A stretch of DNA of 42,473 nucleotides from Clostridiales bacterium. Its GTDB lineage: Bacteria > Bacillota > Clostridia > TANB77 > CAG-508. Below the pieces are notes generated by a model. It saw nothing but the letters and a program-made list of their open reading frames with translations. It did not search any database and was not told where the DNA came from. The position numbers and the translations under genes are program-made. Location: assembly GCA_003507395.1 (NCBI GenBank), contig DNVW01000008.1, forward strand, positions 1-42,473, in the 5' to 3' direction. Shown in pieces: positions 23,971 through 33,174 of the stretch. How positions within the stretch are numbered: the first letter of the stretch is position 1; each line of letters starts with the position of its first letter.

Positions 23971-25511
23971 ATGTTATCAATAGTAAAAAGTATGGCACTA
24001 TATGGTTTAGATGGGTGTCTTATTAACGTGCAAGTTGATGTTTCTAAAGGTATGCCACGGATGGGAGACAGTGGGATTGCCAGATACAAGTATAAGAGAA
24101 TCAAAAGAAAGAGTAAGAACAGCAATAAAAAATTCTGGGTTTGAATTAAGAAGTAGTAAAATTATTGTAAATTTAGCACCTGCGGAAATAAAAAAAGAAG
24201 GTCCATATTTTGATTTGCCAATAGCAGTAGGAATATTGCTAAGTATGGAAACAATAAAACCACAAAAAGTAGAAGATACGATATTTATAGGAGAGCTATC
24301 ATTAGATGGTAAACTTATGAAGGTAAATGGAATTTTACCATTATGCATAGAAGCTAAAAAACTAAATATTAAAAGAATAATACTTCCAAAAGAGAATGTA
24401 AAAGAAGCAACAATTGTAAAAGGAATAGAAGTAATAGGCATAAATGATTTAAAAGAAATCGTAATGTATTTAAATGAAGAAATAGAAATAATAGAGGAGA
24501 AGATAGATGCAGAAATTATATTAAATGAAAATAATAAATATTCATTTGACTTTTCAGATGTAAAAGGGCAGGAAAATGTAAAAAGAGCTTTAGAAATAGC
24601 GGCTGCTGGAGGACACAATGTGCTTTTAATACGGTTCTCCAGGGTCTGGCAAAACTATGCTTGCAAGAAGAATACCATCAATATTACCAGATTTAACTTT
24701 TGAAGAAGCTTTAGAAATAACAAAGATACATAGTATAAGTGGGAAGCTGACACAAAAATGTCCATTAATAACAACAAGACCCTTTAGGGCTCCGCATCAT
24801 ACAATTTCGCCAATTTCATTAATAGGTGGAGGAAAAATCCCAAAACCAGGAGAAATAAGTTTGGCACATTATGGAATATTGTTTTTAGATGAACTGCCAG
24901 AATTTAATAAGAATACTTTAGAAGTGTTAAGAGCGCCGTTAGAAGACAATATTGTTACAATAAGTAGAGTAAATGCCACATTAACATATCCATGTGATTT
25001 TATGTTTGTTGCTTCTATGAACCCATGCCCTTGCGGATTTTATGGCGCATCAGACAAAGAATGTAACTGCAGTGAACAAGCCATAAATAAGTATATGGGA
25101 AGAATAAGTGGTCCATTATTAGATAGAATAGATATTCAAATAGAAGTTACACCTGTAAAATATGAAAAATTACAGGTTGAAAATAATGAAATAGAAACAT
25201 CTGAAGAAATAAAAGCCAGAGTTAATAGTGCAAGAAAAATACAATTAGAAAGATATAAAGATGATAAAATTTATTCAAATTCACAACTGACTCCTAAATT
25301 AGTAGAAAAATATTGTAAATTAGATTCAGAAAGTAAAAAAATATTACAGTATGCATTTGACAAGCTACATTTAAGTGCAAGAGCACATGTAAGAATATTA
25401 AAAGTAGCAAGAACAATAGCAGATTTGTCAGAAAAGGAAAACATTCAAAAAGAACACATAGCAGAAGCAATACAATATAGGAATTTAGACAAAAAATATT
25501 GGAAAAATTAA
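23971..25511 (+). CDS. comM: ComM/YifB-family AAA+ ATPase, needs two +1 frameshifts
   Basis: ComM-family Mg-chelatase-like AAA+ protein; in transformable bacteria ComM is a branch-migration helicase that extends integration of incoming DNA. The frame from ATG 23971 (AGAGGT site) holds codons 1-29, ending VSKGMP. At CGG 24058-24060 the family continues one base later as GWETVGLPDTS. That frame runs 191 codons to HNVLLI, then CGG 24632-24634 again requires +1, giving GSPGSGKT, the Walker A motif. The third frame runs to 25511 with FLDELPEF as Walker B. The joined product is about 512 residues, normal for the family, with nothing missing. Unshifted reading stops at 24144 or 24703. The gene is therefore either recoded or twice mutated in the same way; I favour recoding. 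Confidence 0.9.
24058..24060 (+). other. +1 frameshift site 1 (CCA-CGG-A)
   Basis: Zero-frame codon 30 of comM is CGG. The conserved reading resumes at 24059 as GGA TGG GAG (Gly-Trp-Glu), matching the family GLPGW..VGLPD block. An SD-like AAAGGT lies about nine bases upstream. Confidence 0.8.
24632..24634 (+). other. +1 frameshift site 2 at the comM Walker A (ATA-CGG-T)
   Basis: In the frame entered after site 1, CGG follows ATA. Reading GGT from 24633 gives the first glycine of GSPGSGKT. Without the shift translation ends at 24703, before any ATPase core. Confidence 0.8.
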
Positions 25512-25579
25512 TCTATTTATTAAATTTGTATTAGTTTGAATCTTTGATAATCCGCAAGAAAAAATAAATAATATATGGA

Positions 25580-26440
25580 GTGATAAATATTAAAATAATT
25601 AAAAAGATAGATAAAGAATATCCGCAAAGATTATTAAAAACAAAAAAATCACCAGAAAAGTTATATGTAGAAGGTGATTATAGTTTATTAAACAAAAATT
25701 CAATAGCAATAGTAGGTTCTCGAAATTGTACGGAATATGGTAGAAAACATGCATTCAAATTTGCAGAAGAGCTTTCTAAAAACAATATTTGTATAGTAAG
25801 TGGCTTAGCCGTAGGAATAGATGCAGCTGCACACTTGGGGTCTATGTCTGAAATTGGAAGAACAATAGCAGTAATAGGATGTGGATTTAATAATATATAT
25901 CCAGAAGAAAATATAGAATTATATAATCAAATATTAGAAAATGGAGGATGTATAGTTAGCGAATATGAGCCAGGTAGAAAGGCCGATTTGAATACATTTC
26001 CTAAAAGAAACCGAATTATTAGTGGAATATCTATGGGCACTTTGGTAGTAGAAGCGGAATACAGAAGTGGAAGTAGCATAACAGCAAAATATACCATAGA
26101 AGAACAAAAAATGTTGTTTTGTATACCAAGTAACATTGATAGCAAACAAGGAGTGGGAACAAATAGATTAATAAAACAAGGTGCCTTATTGGTAACATCT
26201 GCAGAAGATATCTTAGATATGTATGTTTTATATGAAGATATCCCAGAAAAAAATGAAATACCAAAAGAGTATGAAGAAATATACAATTATATAAAGAAAA
26301 CACCAACAGACTTAAATGAAATAAGTAGAAAGACGGGTTTAAGTATATCCAAAACTAGTAGCTTATTAGCTTTAATGGAGATAGAAGGATATATCAAAAG
26401 CTTAGCTGGAAATAAATTTGTAAAAATACAGGGGGAATAA
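25580..26440 (+). CDS. dprA: DNA processing protein DprA
   Basis: Loads RecA onto incoming single-stranded DNA during natural transformation. The 286 residues hold the Rossmann-like DprA core: VGSRNCTEYG, SGLAVGIDAAAH, GCGFNNIYPEEN, and FPKRNRIISG, then a C-terminal winged helix (DLNEISRKTGLSISKTSSLLALME). The N-terminal SAM domain of longer members is absent. The start is uncertain: GTG 25580 has no site of its own, whereas GGAGTGAT at 25577 would suit an ATT start at 25589. It follows comM by 68 bases and overlaps yraN by one base, so the three form one unit. Two arginines are encoded by CGA. Confidence 0.93.
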   Translation: MINIKIIKKIDKEYPQRLLKTKKSPEKLYVEGDYSLLNKNSIAIVGSRNCTEYGRKHAFKFAEELSKNNICIVSGLAVGIDAAAHLGSMSEIGRTIAVIGCGFNNIYPEENIELYNQILENGGCIVSEYEPGRKADLNTFPKRNRIISGISMGTLVVEAEYRSGSSITAKYTIEEQKMLFCIPSNIDSKQGVGTNRLIKQGALLVTSAEDILDMYVLYEDIPEKNEIPKEYEEIYNYIKKTPTDLNEISRKTGLSISKTSSLLALMEIEGYIKSLAGNKFVKIQGE

Positions 26441-26799
26441 TGTATATAAAACAAAGAATAGGAATAATAGGAGAAGAAATTACATCAAACTATTTGAAAA
26501 GTATAAATTACGAAATATTAGATAGGAATTTTAACTGTAAACAAGGAGAAATCGATATAATAGCAAAAGACAAAGAAGAATATGTATTTGTGGAAGTAAA
26601 AACAAGAACAAATAAAGAATATGGCGAACCAGTTGACGCAGTAAATGAAATAAAGAAAAAGCACTTACAAAAGGCAATAGAATATTACATATATATAAAT
26701 AAATTAGAAAATGAATACATAAGAATAGATATAATAGAAGTATATATAGCAGACAAAAACTATATACATCACATAAAAAACACAATTTTTCCCAATTAG
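26440..26799 (+). CDS. YraN family (UPF0102) endonuclease-like protein
   Basis: Predicted 119-residue UPF0102 protein with a restriction-endonuclease-like fold: IGEEITSNYL, then the core QGEIDIIAKD and VFVEVKTRT, giving the D...ExK pattern of nucleases. The function is not established, but it often neighbours dprA or rnhB. It starts on the TAATG overlap with dprA, implying translational coupling. A 9-bp hairpin (TTCCCAATT/AATTGGGAA) covers its stop codon but has no T-run. Confidence 0.9.
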   Translation: MYIKQRIGIIGEEITSNYLKSINYEILDRNFNCKQGEIDIIAKDKEEYVFVEVKTRTNKEYGEPVDAVNEIKKKHLQKAIEYYIYINKLENEYIRIDIIEVYIADKNYIHHIKNTIFPN

Positions 26800-26841
26800 A
26801 GATAGCTTTGAATTGGGAAGAGTGCTCAATTTGGATATTCA

Positions 26842-27330
26842 TTAAGAAAGTTTTCTAATACCATCTATGTGCAGAAATCTAATTTTCTGATAATTGTAAT
26901 CATTTAAGTTTTTATAATAAGCATCAAAAGTATGTGTTGCAATCCAAATATTTGATAATACTTTATCTACAACGAATAAACTATGAGCAAAATTGTTCCC
27001 ATCAAAACTTAATTGTATGATGTCACCTTGTTCTATATCTTCTTTAGAGCAAACATTACCATAAGGACCAATTCCACTGTTTTTTGTTAAAAAATTAAAT
27101 AAGTATTCAACACCTGTCCATGAAGGACTTTTTTTATTTGCAGAATAATAATACCAACCAAAAGTTTCAGCATGATTCATTACTTTAGAACCTTCATATA
27201 TGCATTGTGATACAAAATTAGTACAATCTCCTCCAATATTATCATAATTATAATATTTAGGGTTTCGCTTTAAAGCCCAAGTTCTAGCATAATTTAAAGC
27301 ATTAATTCTATCATATTTTGAATTAATCAT
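26842..27330 (-). CDS. Amidase_6 (putative amidase) domain protein
   Basis: Predicted 162-residue protein that is almost entirely one Amidase_6 domain, an NlpC/P60-like cysteine hydrolase fold. YDRINALNYARTWAL opens it, GGDCTNFVSQC at 33-43 contains the likely nucleophile Cys36, and His116 in FAHSLFVVD is the likely partner. Many relatives are spore or cell-wall proteins. I chose ATG 27330 because TAGGTGAT lies just upstream; a longer frame with a hydrophobic N-terminus would run through that site, so it has no secretion signal. The substrate is unknown. Confidence 0.8.
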   Translation of the reverse strand: MINSKYDRINALNYARTWALKRNPKYYNYDNIGGDCTNFVSQCIYEGSKVMNHAETFGWYYYSANKKSPSWTGVEYLFNFLTKNSGIGPYGNVCSKEDIEQGDIIQLSFDGNNFAHSLFVVDKVLSNIWIATHTFDAYYKNLNDYNYQKIRFLHIDGIRKLS

Positions 27331-27527
27331 ATAATCACCTATAAAAAGATATGACAAAAGTAGAAAAATATTAACTATTAAAGGATATATCATTAAAATT
27401 TTTAAAAATAGTAGAGAATTCAATATAGCATATATTCTTGCCATAGTTATCTTAATTTGAATTGAAAAATAAATAGCCTATGTCAAGGGAGCGAATTTGA
27501 CTTTGAATACGAACATGAGTAATAAAA

Positions 27528-27560
27528 ATGTAATAAAAATGTAACAAAACTGTAATAAAG
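27528..27560. repeat. 11-bp phased direct repeats (Pho-box-like)
   Basis: ATGTAATAAAA, ATGTAACAAAA and CTGTAATAAAG follow each other without gaps, preceded by a partial GAGTAATAAAA. The helical-turn period and the (C/A)TGTAAYAAAA core resemble Pho boxes (CTGTCATAAAA in E. coli). The regulated gene is unclear. Confidence 0.45.
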
Positions 27561-27692
27561 CGTTAAAAGATAGAAAAATAAAGGATTTTTTAGAAAGAAT
27601 AGTAAAAATAATGCTTACTAATATATGGAAAAAGTCTAGAGAAGGTAGTTAAATAAGGGAAAAGAAATAGATGTTACATAAGACTTAAACGT

Positions 27693-27721
27693 TTGACATT
27701 ATAAAAAAGATAATATAATAT
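27693..27721 (+). promoter_or_regulatory. Likely nrdD promoter
   Basis: TTGACA at 27693-27698 followed by TAATAT at 27716-27721 (17-base spacer) or an overlapping TATAAT at 27714 (15-base spacer). The leader to the nrdD ATG is about 110 bases. Confidence 0.65.
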
Positions 27722-27840
27722 AAGAATAAATTAGATAATCAGTAGAAAGAAAAACAAAGGAAAAATAATATAAAAACGAAAGAAATCCTCTGCAAAACAG
27801 AGTTAAATATATAAAAACTAATATATAAGGAGGAATAAAA

Positions 27841-30000
27841 ATGCAAGTAATAAAAAGAGATGGCAAAATAGTAGATTTTGATAAATCTAAAATTAGAATA
27901 GCTATTGAAAAAGCTAATAAAGAAGTAAAGCCAAAAGAGAGAGCTTCTAAAGATGAAATTAATGAAATTATAAATTACATAGAGGAATTAGACAAAAAAA
28001 GAATTCTTGTAGAAGATATTCAAGACATTATAGAAGAACAATTAATGGCTTTTGGAAAATATTCATTAGCCAAAAAGTATATTACTTATCGTTATACTAG
28101 AGCCCTAGTAAGAAAGGCAAATACAACAGATCAATCAATAAAGGAATTAATAGAGGGTGAAAGTGAATATTGGAATAACGAAAATTCAAATAAGAATGCA
28201 CAAGTAGTAACAACGCAAAGAGATTACTTAGCAGGAATTACCAGCACAGACATAACTAGAAGATTTTTGTTGCCAGAGGATGTTGTAAAAGCACATGATG
28301 AGGGAATTATTCATTTCCACGATGCAGATTATTTTGCTCAAAATGCATTAACAAATTGTGAGTTAATAAACTTAGAAGATATGTTACAAAATGGTACAAT
28401 TATGAATGGTGTTATGATAGAAAAGCCACATAGATTTTTAACTGCAATGACAATTGCTACACAAATTATTTTAGGAGTTACATCTTCAACATATGGTGGG
28501 GCAACAGTATCTTTAACACATTTAGCTCCATTTGTAAGAAGCAGTTATGAAAGATATTATAAAAAATACCAACAAAGAGGTTTATCAGAAAAGCAATGTA
28601 AAGAATATGCTCAACAAGATACAAAAAAAGAAATAGAAGATGGGGTACAAACTTTTAATTATCAAGTTAATTCAATGACTAATACTAATGGACAAGCACC
28701 ATTTTTGTCAGTTTGTATGTATTTAGGAGAAACAACAGAATACAAAAAAGAATTAGCAATGATAATAGAAGAATTTTTAAAGCAAAGAATAGAAGGATTT
28801 AAAAATGAAAAAGGGGTATACATTACACCAGCTTTCCCTAAATTGCTTTATGTATTGGAAGAAGATAATATTCACAAAGAAAGCCAATATTGGTATTTAA
28901 CAGAACTTGCAGCAAAATGTACTGCTAAAAGACTAGTGCCAGACTATATTTCAGAGAAAAAAATGAAGGAATATAAAATAGACAAAAATGGAAATGGAAA
29001 CTGTTATCCATGTATGGGATGTCGCTCTTTCCTAACACCATATGTTGATCCAGAAACTAATAAACCAAAATACTACGGAAGATTTAATCAGGGAGTTGTA
29101 ACAATAAACTTAGTAGATGTAGCCTTATCATCAAATCAAGATGAGGATAAATTCTGGAAAATATATGAGGAAAGATTAGAATTATGTCATAAGGCATTAA
29201 GGATTAGATATGAAAGGTTAAGCAAAGTAACAAGTGATGTAGCACCAATTTTATGGCAACATGGAGCACTTGCAAGACTAAAAAAAGGTGAAAGTATTGA
29301 CAAATTGTTGCACAATGGATATTCAACAATATCATTAGGTTATGCGGGATTATATGAATGTGTAAAATATATGACAGGGCATAGCCATACTGATAATGGA
29401 GTTGGAGAAGAATTTGCATTAAAAGTAATGCAAAAATTAAATGATAAATGTAAAGAATGGAAAGAAGCAGAACAAATAGATTATAGTGTATATGGAACTC
29501 CAATAGAATCTACAACTTATAAATTTGCAAAATGCCTAAAAAAGAGATTTGGAGTAGTAGAGGGTATTACGGACAGAGGATATATAACAAACTCTTATCA
29601 TGTACCTGTATTTGAAGATATAGATGCCTTTTCAAAATTAAAATTAGAAAGTAAATTCCAAAAATTAAGTCCTGGTGGAGCAATATCTTATATAGAAACA
29701 CCTAATTTACAAAACAATTTAGAGATTGTATTACAAGTCATTCAATTTATATATGATAATATTATGTATGCAGAATTAAACACAAAATCAGATTATTGCC
29801 AAAAATGTGGATTTGATGGGGAAATTCTAATAGATGATAATTTAGAATGGTATTGTCCAAATTGCGGAAATAGAGACCATAATACTTTAAATGTTGCAAG
29901 GAGAACTTGCGGATATATAGGAAGCCAATTCTGGAACAAAGGAAGAACACAAGAAATTAAGGAAAGAGTATTACATATTGATAACAAAGACGACGAATAA
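27841..30000 (+). CDS. nrdD: Anaerobic ribonucleoside-triphosphate reductase
   Basis: Class III ribonucleotide reductase, making dNTPs under strict anaerobiosis with a glycyl radical. The 719 residues start with an ATP-cone (about 1-90: QVIKRDGKIVDFDKSKI), the usual allosteric site. The catalytic barrel follows. The C-terminus has a zinc site of two CxxC pairs (Cys653/656 and Cys672/675) and the radical Gly691 in RRTCGYIG. AAGGAGG is upstream. nrdG follows after 32 bases. Arginine of CRS is CGC, evidence that CGC is read normally. Confidence 0.97.
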   Translation: MQVIKRDGKIVDFDKSKIRIAIEKANKEVKPKERASKDEINEIINYIEELDKKRILVEDIQDIIEEQLMAFGKYSLAKKYITYRYTRALVRKANTTDQSIKELIEGESEYWNNENSNKNAQVVTTQRDYLAGITSTDITRRFLLPEDVVKAHDEGIIHFHDADYFAQNALTNCELINLEDMLQNGTIMNGVMIEKPHRFLTAMTIATQIILGVTSSTYGGATVSLTHLAPFVRSSYERYYKKYQQRGLSEKQCKEYAQQDTKKEIEDGVQTFNYQVNSMTNTNGQAPFLSVCMYLGETTEYKKELAMIIEEFLKQRIEGFKNEKGVYITPAFPKLLYVLEEDNIHKESQYWYLTELAAKCTAKRLVPDYISEKKMKEYKIDKNGNGNCYPCMGCRSFLTPYVDPETNKPKYYGRFNQGVVTINLVDVALSSNQDEDKFWKIYEERLELCHKALRIRYERLSKVTSDVAPILWQHGALARLKKGESIDKLLHNGYSTISLGYAGLYECVKYMTGHSHTDNGVGEEFALKVMQKLNDKCKEWKEAEQIDYSVYGTPIESTTYKFAKCLKKRFGVVEGITDRGYITNSYHVPVFEDIDAFSKLKLESKFQKLSPGGAISYIETPNLQNNLEIVLQVIQFIYDNIMYAELNTKSDYCQKCGFDGEILIDDNLEWYCPNCGNRDHNTLNVARRTCGYIGSQFWNKGRTQEIKERVLHIDNKDDE

Positions 30001-30032
30001 TAGGTCAATAATAAAAGGATGATGGTAAAACT

Positions 30033-30533
30033 ATGAAATATAACAAAATTAGAAAAATGGATATATCAGATGGACCAGGGGTAAGAGTATCTATATTCAT
30101 GCAAGGATGTGCTTTTAACTGCAAAAATTGTTTTAATCCAGAGACACATGACTTTAATGGAGGAAAAGAATTTACTGATGATACTATAAAAAGGGTAATG
30201 GAGCTTTGTGAAAATGAAAATGTAGAGGGATTATCAATTTTGGGAGGAGAACCAATGCACCCAAAAAATATAGAAGGAACTACAAAATTAGCAAAAACTT
30301 TTAAAGAAAAGTTCCCTAATAAGAATTTGTGGGCTTGGACAGGATTTCAATTTGATAAAGATTTAAAAGACAAAGAAGTTTTAAAATACATAGATGTCTT
30401 AGTAGATGGTCAATATGCAGATGAATTACACAATCCAACATTAAGCTGGAGAGGGTCAGAAAACCAAAGAGTAATTGATGTACAAAAAAGCTTAAAAAAT
30501 GGTGAAGTGACAGTTTGGGAAGATGCTTCCTAA
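30033..30533 (+). CDS. nrdG: Anaerobic RNR activating radical-SAM protein
   Basis: Radical-SAM activase that installs the glycyl radical on NrdD. The 166 residues carry the cluster motif CAFNCKNC with Cys26, Cys30 and Cys33, followed by FNPETHDFNGG. GGEPM is the SAM-binding glycine motif, and the length matches the family. Its place 32 bases after nrdD makes the pair one operon. A small GGC-ACTTT-GCC plus T-run after the stop may act as a weak terminator. Confidence 0.95.
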   Translation: MKYNKIRKMDISDGPGVRVSIFMQGCAFNCKNCFNPETHDFNGGKEFTDDTIKRVMELCENENVEGLSILGGEPMHPKNIEGTTKLAKTFKEKFPNKNLWAWTGFQFDKDLKDKEVLKYIDVLVDGQYADELHNPTLSWRGSENQRVIDVQKSLKNGEVTVWEDAS

Positions 30534-30577
30534 CTGGCACTTTGCCTTTTTATTGTATATTTAAATGGAGGTATAAT

Positions 30578-31525
30578 ATGAAAAATATTAAAATTTTTGC
30601 TTGTCCATCAGCAGAAGAATTCACAAAGGAGATTTGTGACTGCTTAGATTTACCAGTAGGAGAAATGGAATCTTACAAATTTAAAAATGACAACAATTTT
30701 GTACAATTTAAAGAAACCGTAAGAGAACAAGATGTTTATTTAATCCAAACAACACAGCCACCAGTAAATGAAAGAATAATGGAATTATTAATAGCAGTAG
30801 ATGCAGCAAAACGTGCATCAGCCGGAAGAATAAATGTAGTACTTCCATATTATATTTATTCAAGATCTGATAAAAAAGATCAGCCACGAATACCAGTAAC
30901 TGCAAGATTAATAGCGGAATTATTAGAGGCATCAGGTGTAAATAGAGTAATTACTTGTGATTTGCACAATCCAGCGATACAAGCATATTTTAATATACCT
31001 TGTGATAGAATAACAGGACAACATTTATTACAAACTTACTTTGAAAGCAAAAACTTAAAAGACATAGTGGTTGTTGCAACAGATGCGGGAAGTTCAAAAA
31101 AGGCTTATAAATATTCGGAATATTTTAAATGCCCAATGGCATTAATAGATAAAAGAAGAAAAGGAAATGACGATAATGCAGAGGCAACAAATATAATAGG
31201 AGATGTAAAAGGGAAAGTAGCCCTTATATTTGATGATGAAGTAAGCACAGCAGGGACAATGGTAGAGGCAGCTAAAATACTAGAAACGCATGGCACAAAA
31301 GAAATATATGCTGCATGTACTCATGGTATTTTGTGTGGACCAGCAATAGAAAGAATAGAAAAATCTCCAATAAAAGAATTTGTAACAACAAATACAGTAC
31401 CAATTCCAGAAGAAAAAAGAATAAAAAAAATGAAAATATTATCTATAGCTCCTCTTTTTGCAGAAACTATAAAAAGAGTAAATGAAGCCCAACCTCTAGG
31501 AGATTTATTCGAATTTGATAAATAG
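30578..31525 (+). CDS. prs: Ribose-phosphate pyrophosphokinase (divergent Prs)
   Basis: Makes PRPP from ribose 5-phosphate and ATP, feeding purine, pyrimidine, His and NAD synthesis. The 315 residues keep the fold and VLPYYIYSRSDKKDQPR, CDLHN and the PRPP-loop segment FDDEVSTAGTM. These differ from the classic forms (RDRKxxxREP and DDMIDTGGT), placing it in a divergent Clostridia subgroup. GGAGG lies upstream of ATG 30578. It may be a second Prs of this organism, since the canonical type is not in the window. Confidence 0.88.
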   Translation: MKNIKIFACPSAEEFTKEICDCLDLPVGEMESYKFKNDNNFVQFKETVREQDVYLIQTTQPPVNERIMELLIAVDAAKRASAGRINVVLPYYIYSRSDKKDQPRIPVTARLIAELLEASGVNRVITCDLHNPAIQAYFNIPCDRITGQHLLQTYFESKNLKDIVVVATDAGSSKKAYKYSEYFKCPMALIDKRRKGNDDNAEATNIIGDVKGKVALIFDDEVSTAGTMVEAAKILETHGTKEIYAACTHGILCGPAIERIEKSPIKEFVTTNTVPIPEEKRIKKMKILSIAPLFAETIKRVNEAQPLGDLFEFDK

Positions 31526-31604
31526 AAGTTAGAAATGAGAAAGAGCATGGAATGACTTCACATATTTTTAGGGCAAAACTATTTATTTCCTAAAAAGGTT
31601 ATGA

Positions 31605-31610
31605 TATAAT
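31605..31610 (+). promoter_or_regulatory. Extended -10 of the dnaJ-like gene
   Basis: TG-A-TATAAT ending at 31610, 31 bases before the start codon. No good -35 is seen, as is usual for extended -10 promoters. Confidence 0.5.
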
Positions 31611-31640
31611 AGTAACATAATTGTTTTGGGAGGACATAAA

Positions 31641-32537
31641 ATGATTTTTAAAGATTATTACAAAATACTTGGATTAAGCACATCCAAAGCAACTAATGAA
31701 GAAATAAAACAAGCTTATAGAGAACAAGCAAAAAAGTATCACCCAGACATAAATTCAGACAATAAATTTTCAGAAGAGAGATTTAAAGATATAAATGAAG
31801 CATATAAAGTTTTATCTAATATGGCTTCCAGAAAAAAATATGATAGAATGTGGAATTCGCATATAGGGAAAAAACAAAAAAAATATGAAGAGAGCAAAAG
31901 GGAAAAAGGCTCAGCTTTTAGTGAATTTTTTAATATGTTTTTTGGAGAGAGTCAAAACCAAGTAGAACAGAAAAGCATAAAAAACAACAAGGTGCCAATA
32001 AAAGGAGAAAACATAGAAACAGAAATAAATGTTAATATAGAAGAAGCATTTTATGGTGCAGAAAAGAAAATATCACTTAGAACAGTAGAAGGAAAAATGA
32101 AAACTTTTGCAGTTGCAATTCCAGCAGGAATAAGAAATAGTGAAAAAGTAAGACTTTTGGGACAAGGTAAAGAAGGAAGCAATGGTGGTAAAAATGGAGA
32201 TTTGTTTATAAAAATAAATATCCAAGATGGAAAAAAGTACAAATTAAAAGGCTTAGATATATATACAGATTTAAAAATTACACCATGGGAGGCTGCACTT
32301 GGCACAAGAATTTCAGTAGATTCAATTGATGAAACGCTTTCACTTTGTATACCACAAGGTACAGAAAGTGGAGAAAAAGTAAGAATTCCCAATAAAGGGT
32401 ACAAAGACGGAAAAGGTGGAAGAGGAGACTTGATTGCAGAAGTAAAAATAATGATTCCTAAAAAGATGAGTGAAGAAGAAAAACAATTATTTGAGCAATT
32501 TAATAAAATATCAAAATATAATCCAAGAGAGGCTTAA
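31641..32537 (+). CDS. DnaJ-like co-chaperone (CbpA type, no zinc finger)
   Basis: Predicted 298-residue J-domain protein that would stimulate DnaK. The J domain covers about 4-66 with HPD at 34-36. A short Gly/Phe-poor linker (FSEFFNMFFGES) follows, then two C-terminal substrate-binding domains of the DnaJ type (EINVNIEEAFYGAEK, VAIPAGIRNSEKVRL, CIPQGTESGEKVRI). The CxxCxGxG zinc repeats are absent, so it is closer to CbpA than to DnaJ proper. ATG 31641 follows GGGAGGA. Confidence 0.9.
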   Translation: MIFKDYYKILGLSTSKATNEEIKQAYREQAKKYHPDINSDNKFSEERFKDINEAYKVLSNMASRKKYDRMWNSHIGKKQKKYEESKREKGSAFSEFFNMFFGESQNQVEQKSIKNNKVPIKGENIETEINVNIEEAFYGAEKKISLRTVEGKMKTFAVAIPAGIRNSEKVRLLGQGKEGSNGGKNGDLFIKINIQDGKKYKLKGLDIYTDLKITPWEAALGTRISVDSIDETLSLCIPQGTESGEKVRIPNKGYKDGKGGRGDLIAEVKIMIPKKMSEEEKQLFEQFNKISKYNPREA

Positions 32538-32544
32538 GAATATA

Positions 32545-32573
32545 TTGACATAATACAAGAACTGTAGTATAAT
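32545..32573 (+). promoter_or_regulatory. Consensus promoter of the coupling-ATPase cassette
   Basis: TTGACA (32545-32550), 17 bases, TATAAT (32568-32573): a fully consensus vegetative promoter 66 bases before the first gene. Confidence 0.85.
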
Positions 32574-32638
32574 GATAAATGAGTGATGTAACAAAAGAAA
32601 ATAAGCCTATCAGTAGATTATAGGAAAGGAAGAAAAAA

Positions 32639-33163
32639 ATGGATGCTATAAAAGGTAAATACTTTAGTATTACAGATCCACAAGGAGTAAATACAGTAAT
32701 ATATAAAGTAAACCAAACAGAAAAAGAAATTTCAGAAAATGCTCCTAAATTTACAGTAGAAAGATTAGATGTTGCAGAAGAATTAAGAGGAGATTTAAAG
32801 AAAAAAACATTTTTTGTTGAAGAACCAAAAGAAACCGAAAAATTAGTAATTTTATCTTTTGGTAAAGAAAAAGTTATAGTTAATATGGGAATTTTAGAAG
32901 GAGATAAATTAAGTATTTCTAAAAAACCTTTACCAATAAAATTTAACACTTTATATTCTGAAAAAGAAACAGAATATAGAGAATTTAAATATACACCAAA
33001 CTTAAAAAGACCAATATCAATAATCGATCCAGAAACAACAGAAGAAATTAAACCAGTTTTATATTTTGATAAAGAAACAAATGAGGTAAAAGGTAAATGC
33101 AAATTAAAACCATATAAATCATATTTTGCATTTGAAATAAGAGAAGACAAAAGTGATGTATAG
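32639..33163 (+). CDS. Hypothetical protein of the coupling-ATPase cassette
   Basis: Predicted 174-residue soluble protein, beta-rich and highly charged (GKYFSITDPQGVNTVIYKV, then EETEKL-like strands). There is no signal peptide, membrane segment or recognised domain. AGGAAGG lies upstream, and the stop is 11 bases before the next gene. Shared promoter and tight spacing place it in one operon with the 68-residue protein and the VirD4-like ATPase, suggesting it works with the ATPase; that is inference. Confidence 0.65.
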   Translation: MDAIKGKYFSITDPQGVNTVIYKVNQTEKEISENAPKFTVERLDVAEELRGDLKKKTFFVEEPKETEKLVILSFGKEKVIVNMGILEGDKLSISKKPLPIKFNTLYSEKETEYREFKYTPNLKRPISIIDPETTEEIKPVLYFDKETNEVKGKCKLKPYKSYFAFEIREDKSDV

Positions 33164-33174
33164 GAGGTAAAGTA

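Larger units (their letters stand above)
27331..27840. promoter_or_regulatory. Regulatory space between the amidase gene and nrdD
   Basis: No gene is seen in these 510 bases. Contents: 11-bp phased repeats at 27528-27560, a promoter at 27693-27721, and a short leader hairpin CTCTG-CAAAA-CAGAG at 27788-27802 before the AAGGAGG of nrdD. I found no clear NrdR box. Confidence 0.5.

Noticed and set aside
24011..24703. Two or three separate genes in the comM region
   Set aside because: The pieces join into one normal ComM with no gap or overlap in family sequence, and the inner frames lack ribosome binding sites.
26788..26820. Terminator over the yraN stop codon
   Set aside because: The 9-bp hairpin is real, but there is no T-run on either strand.
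27517..27560. CRISPR array or iteron origin
   Set aside because: Units are only 11 bases with no spacers, and no replication gene is near; a regulator array fits better.
30578..31525. Prs as a non-functional paralogue
   Set aside because: The motifs differ from the classic ones, but the gene is full length and the variant motifs look like a conserved Clostridia subgroup.
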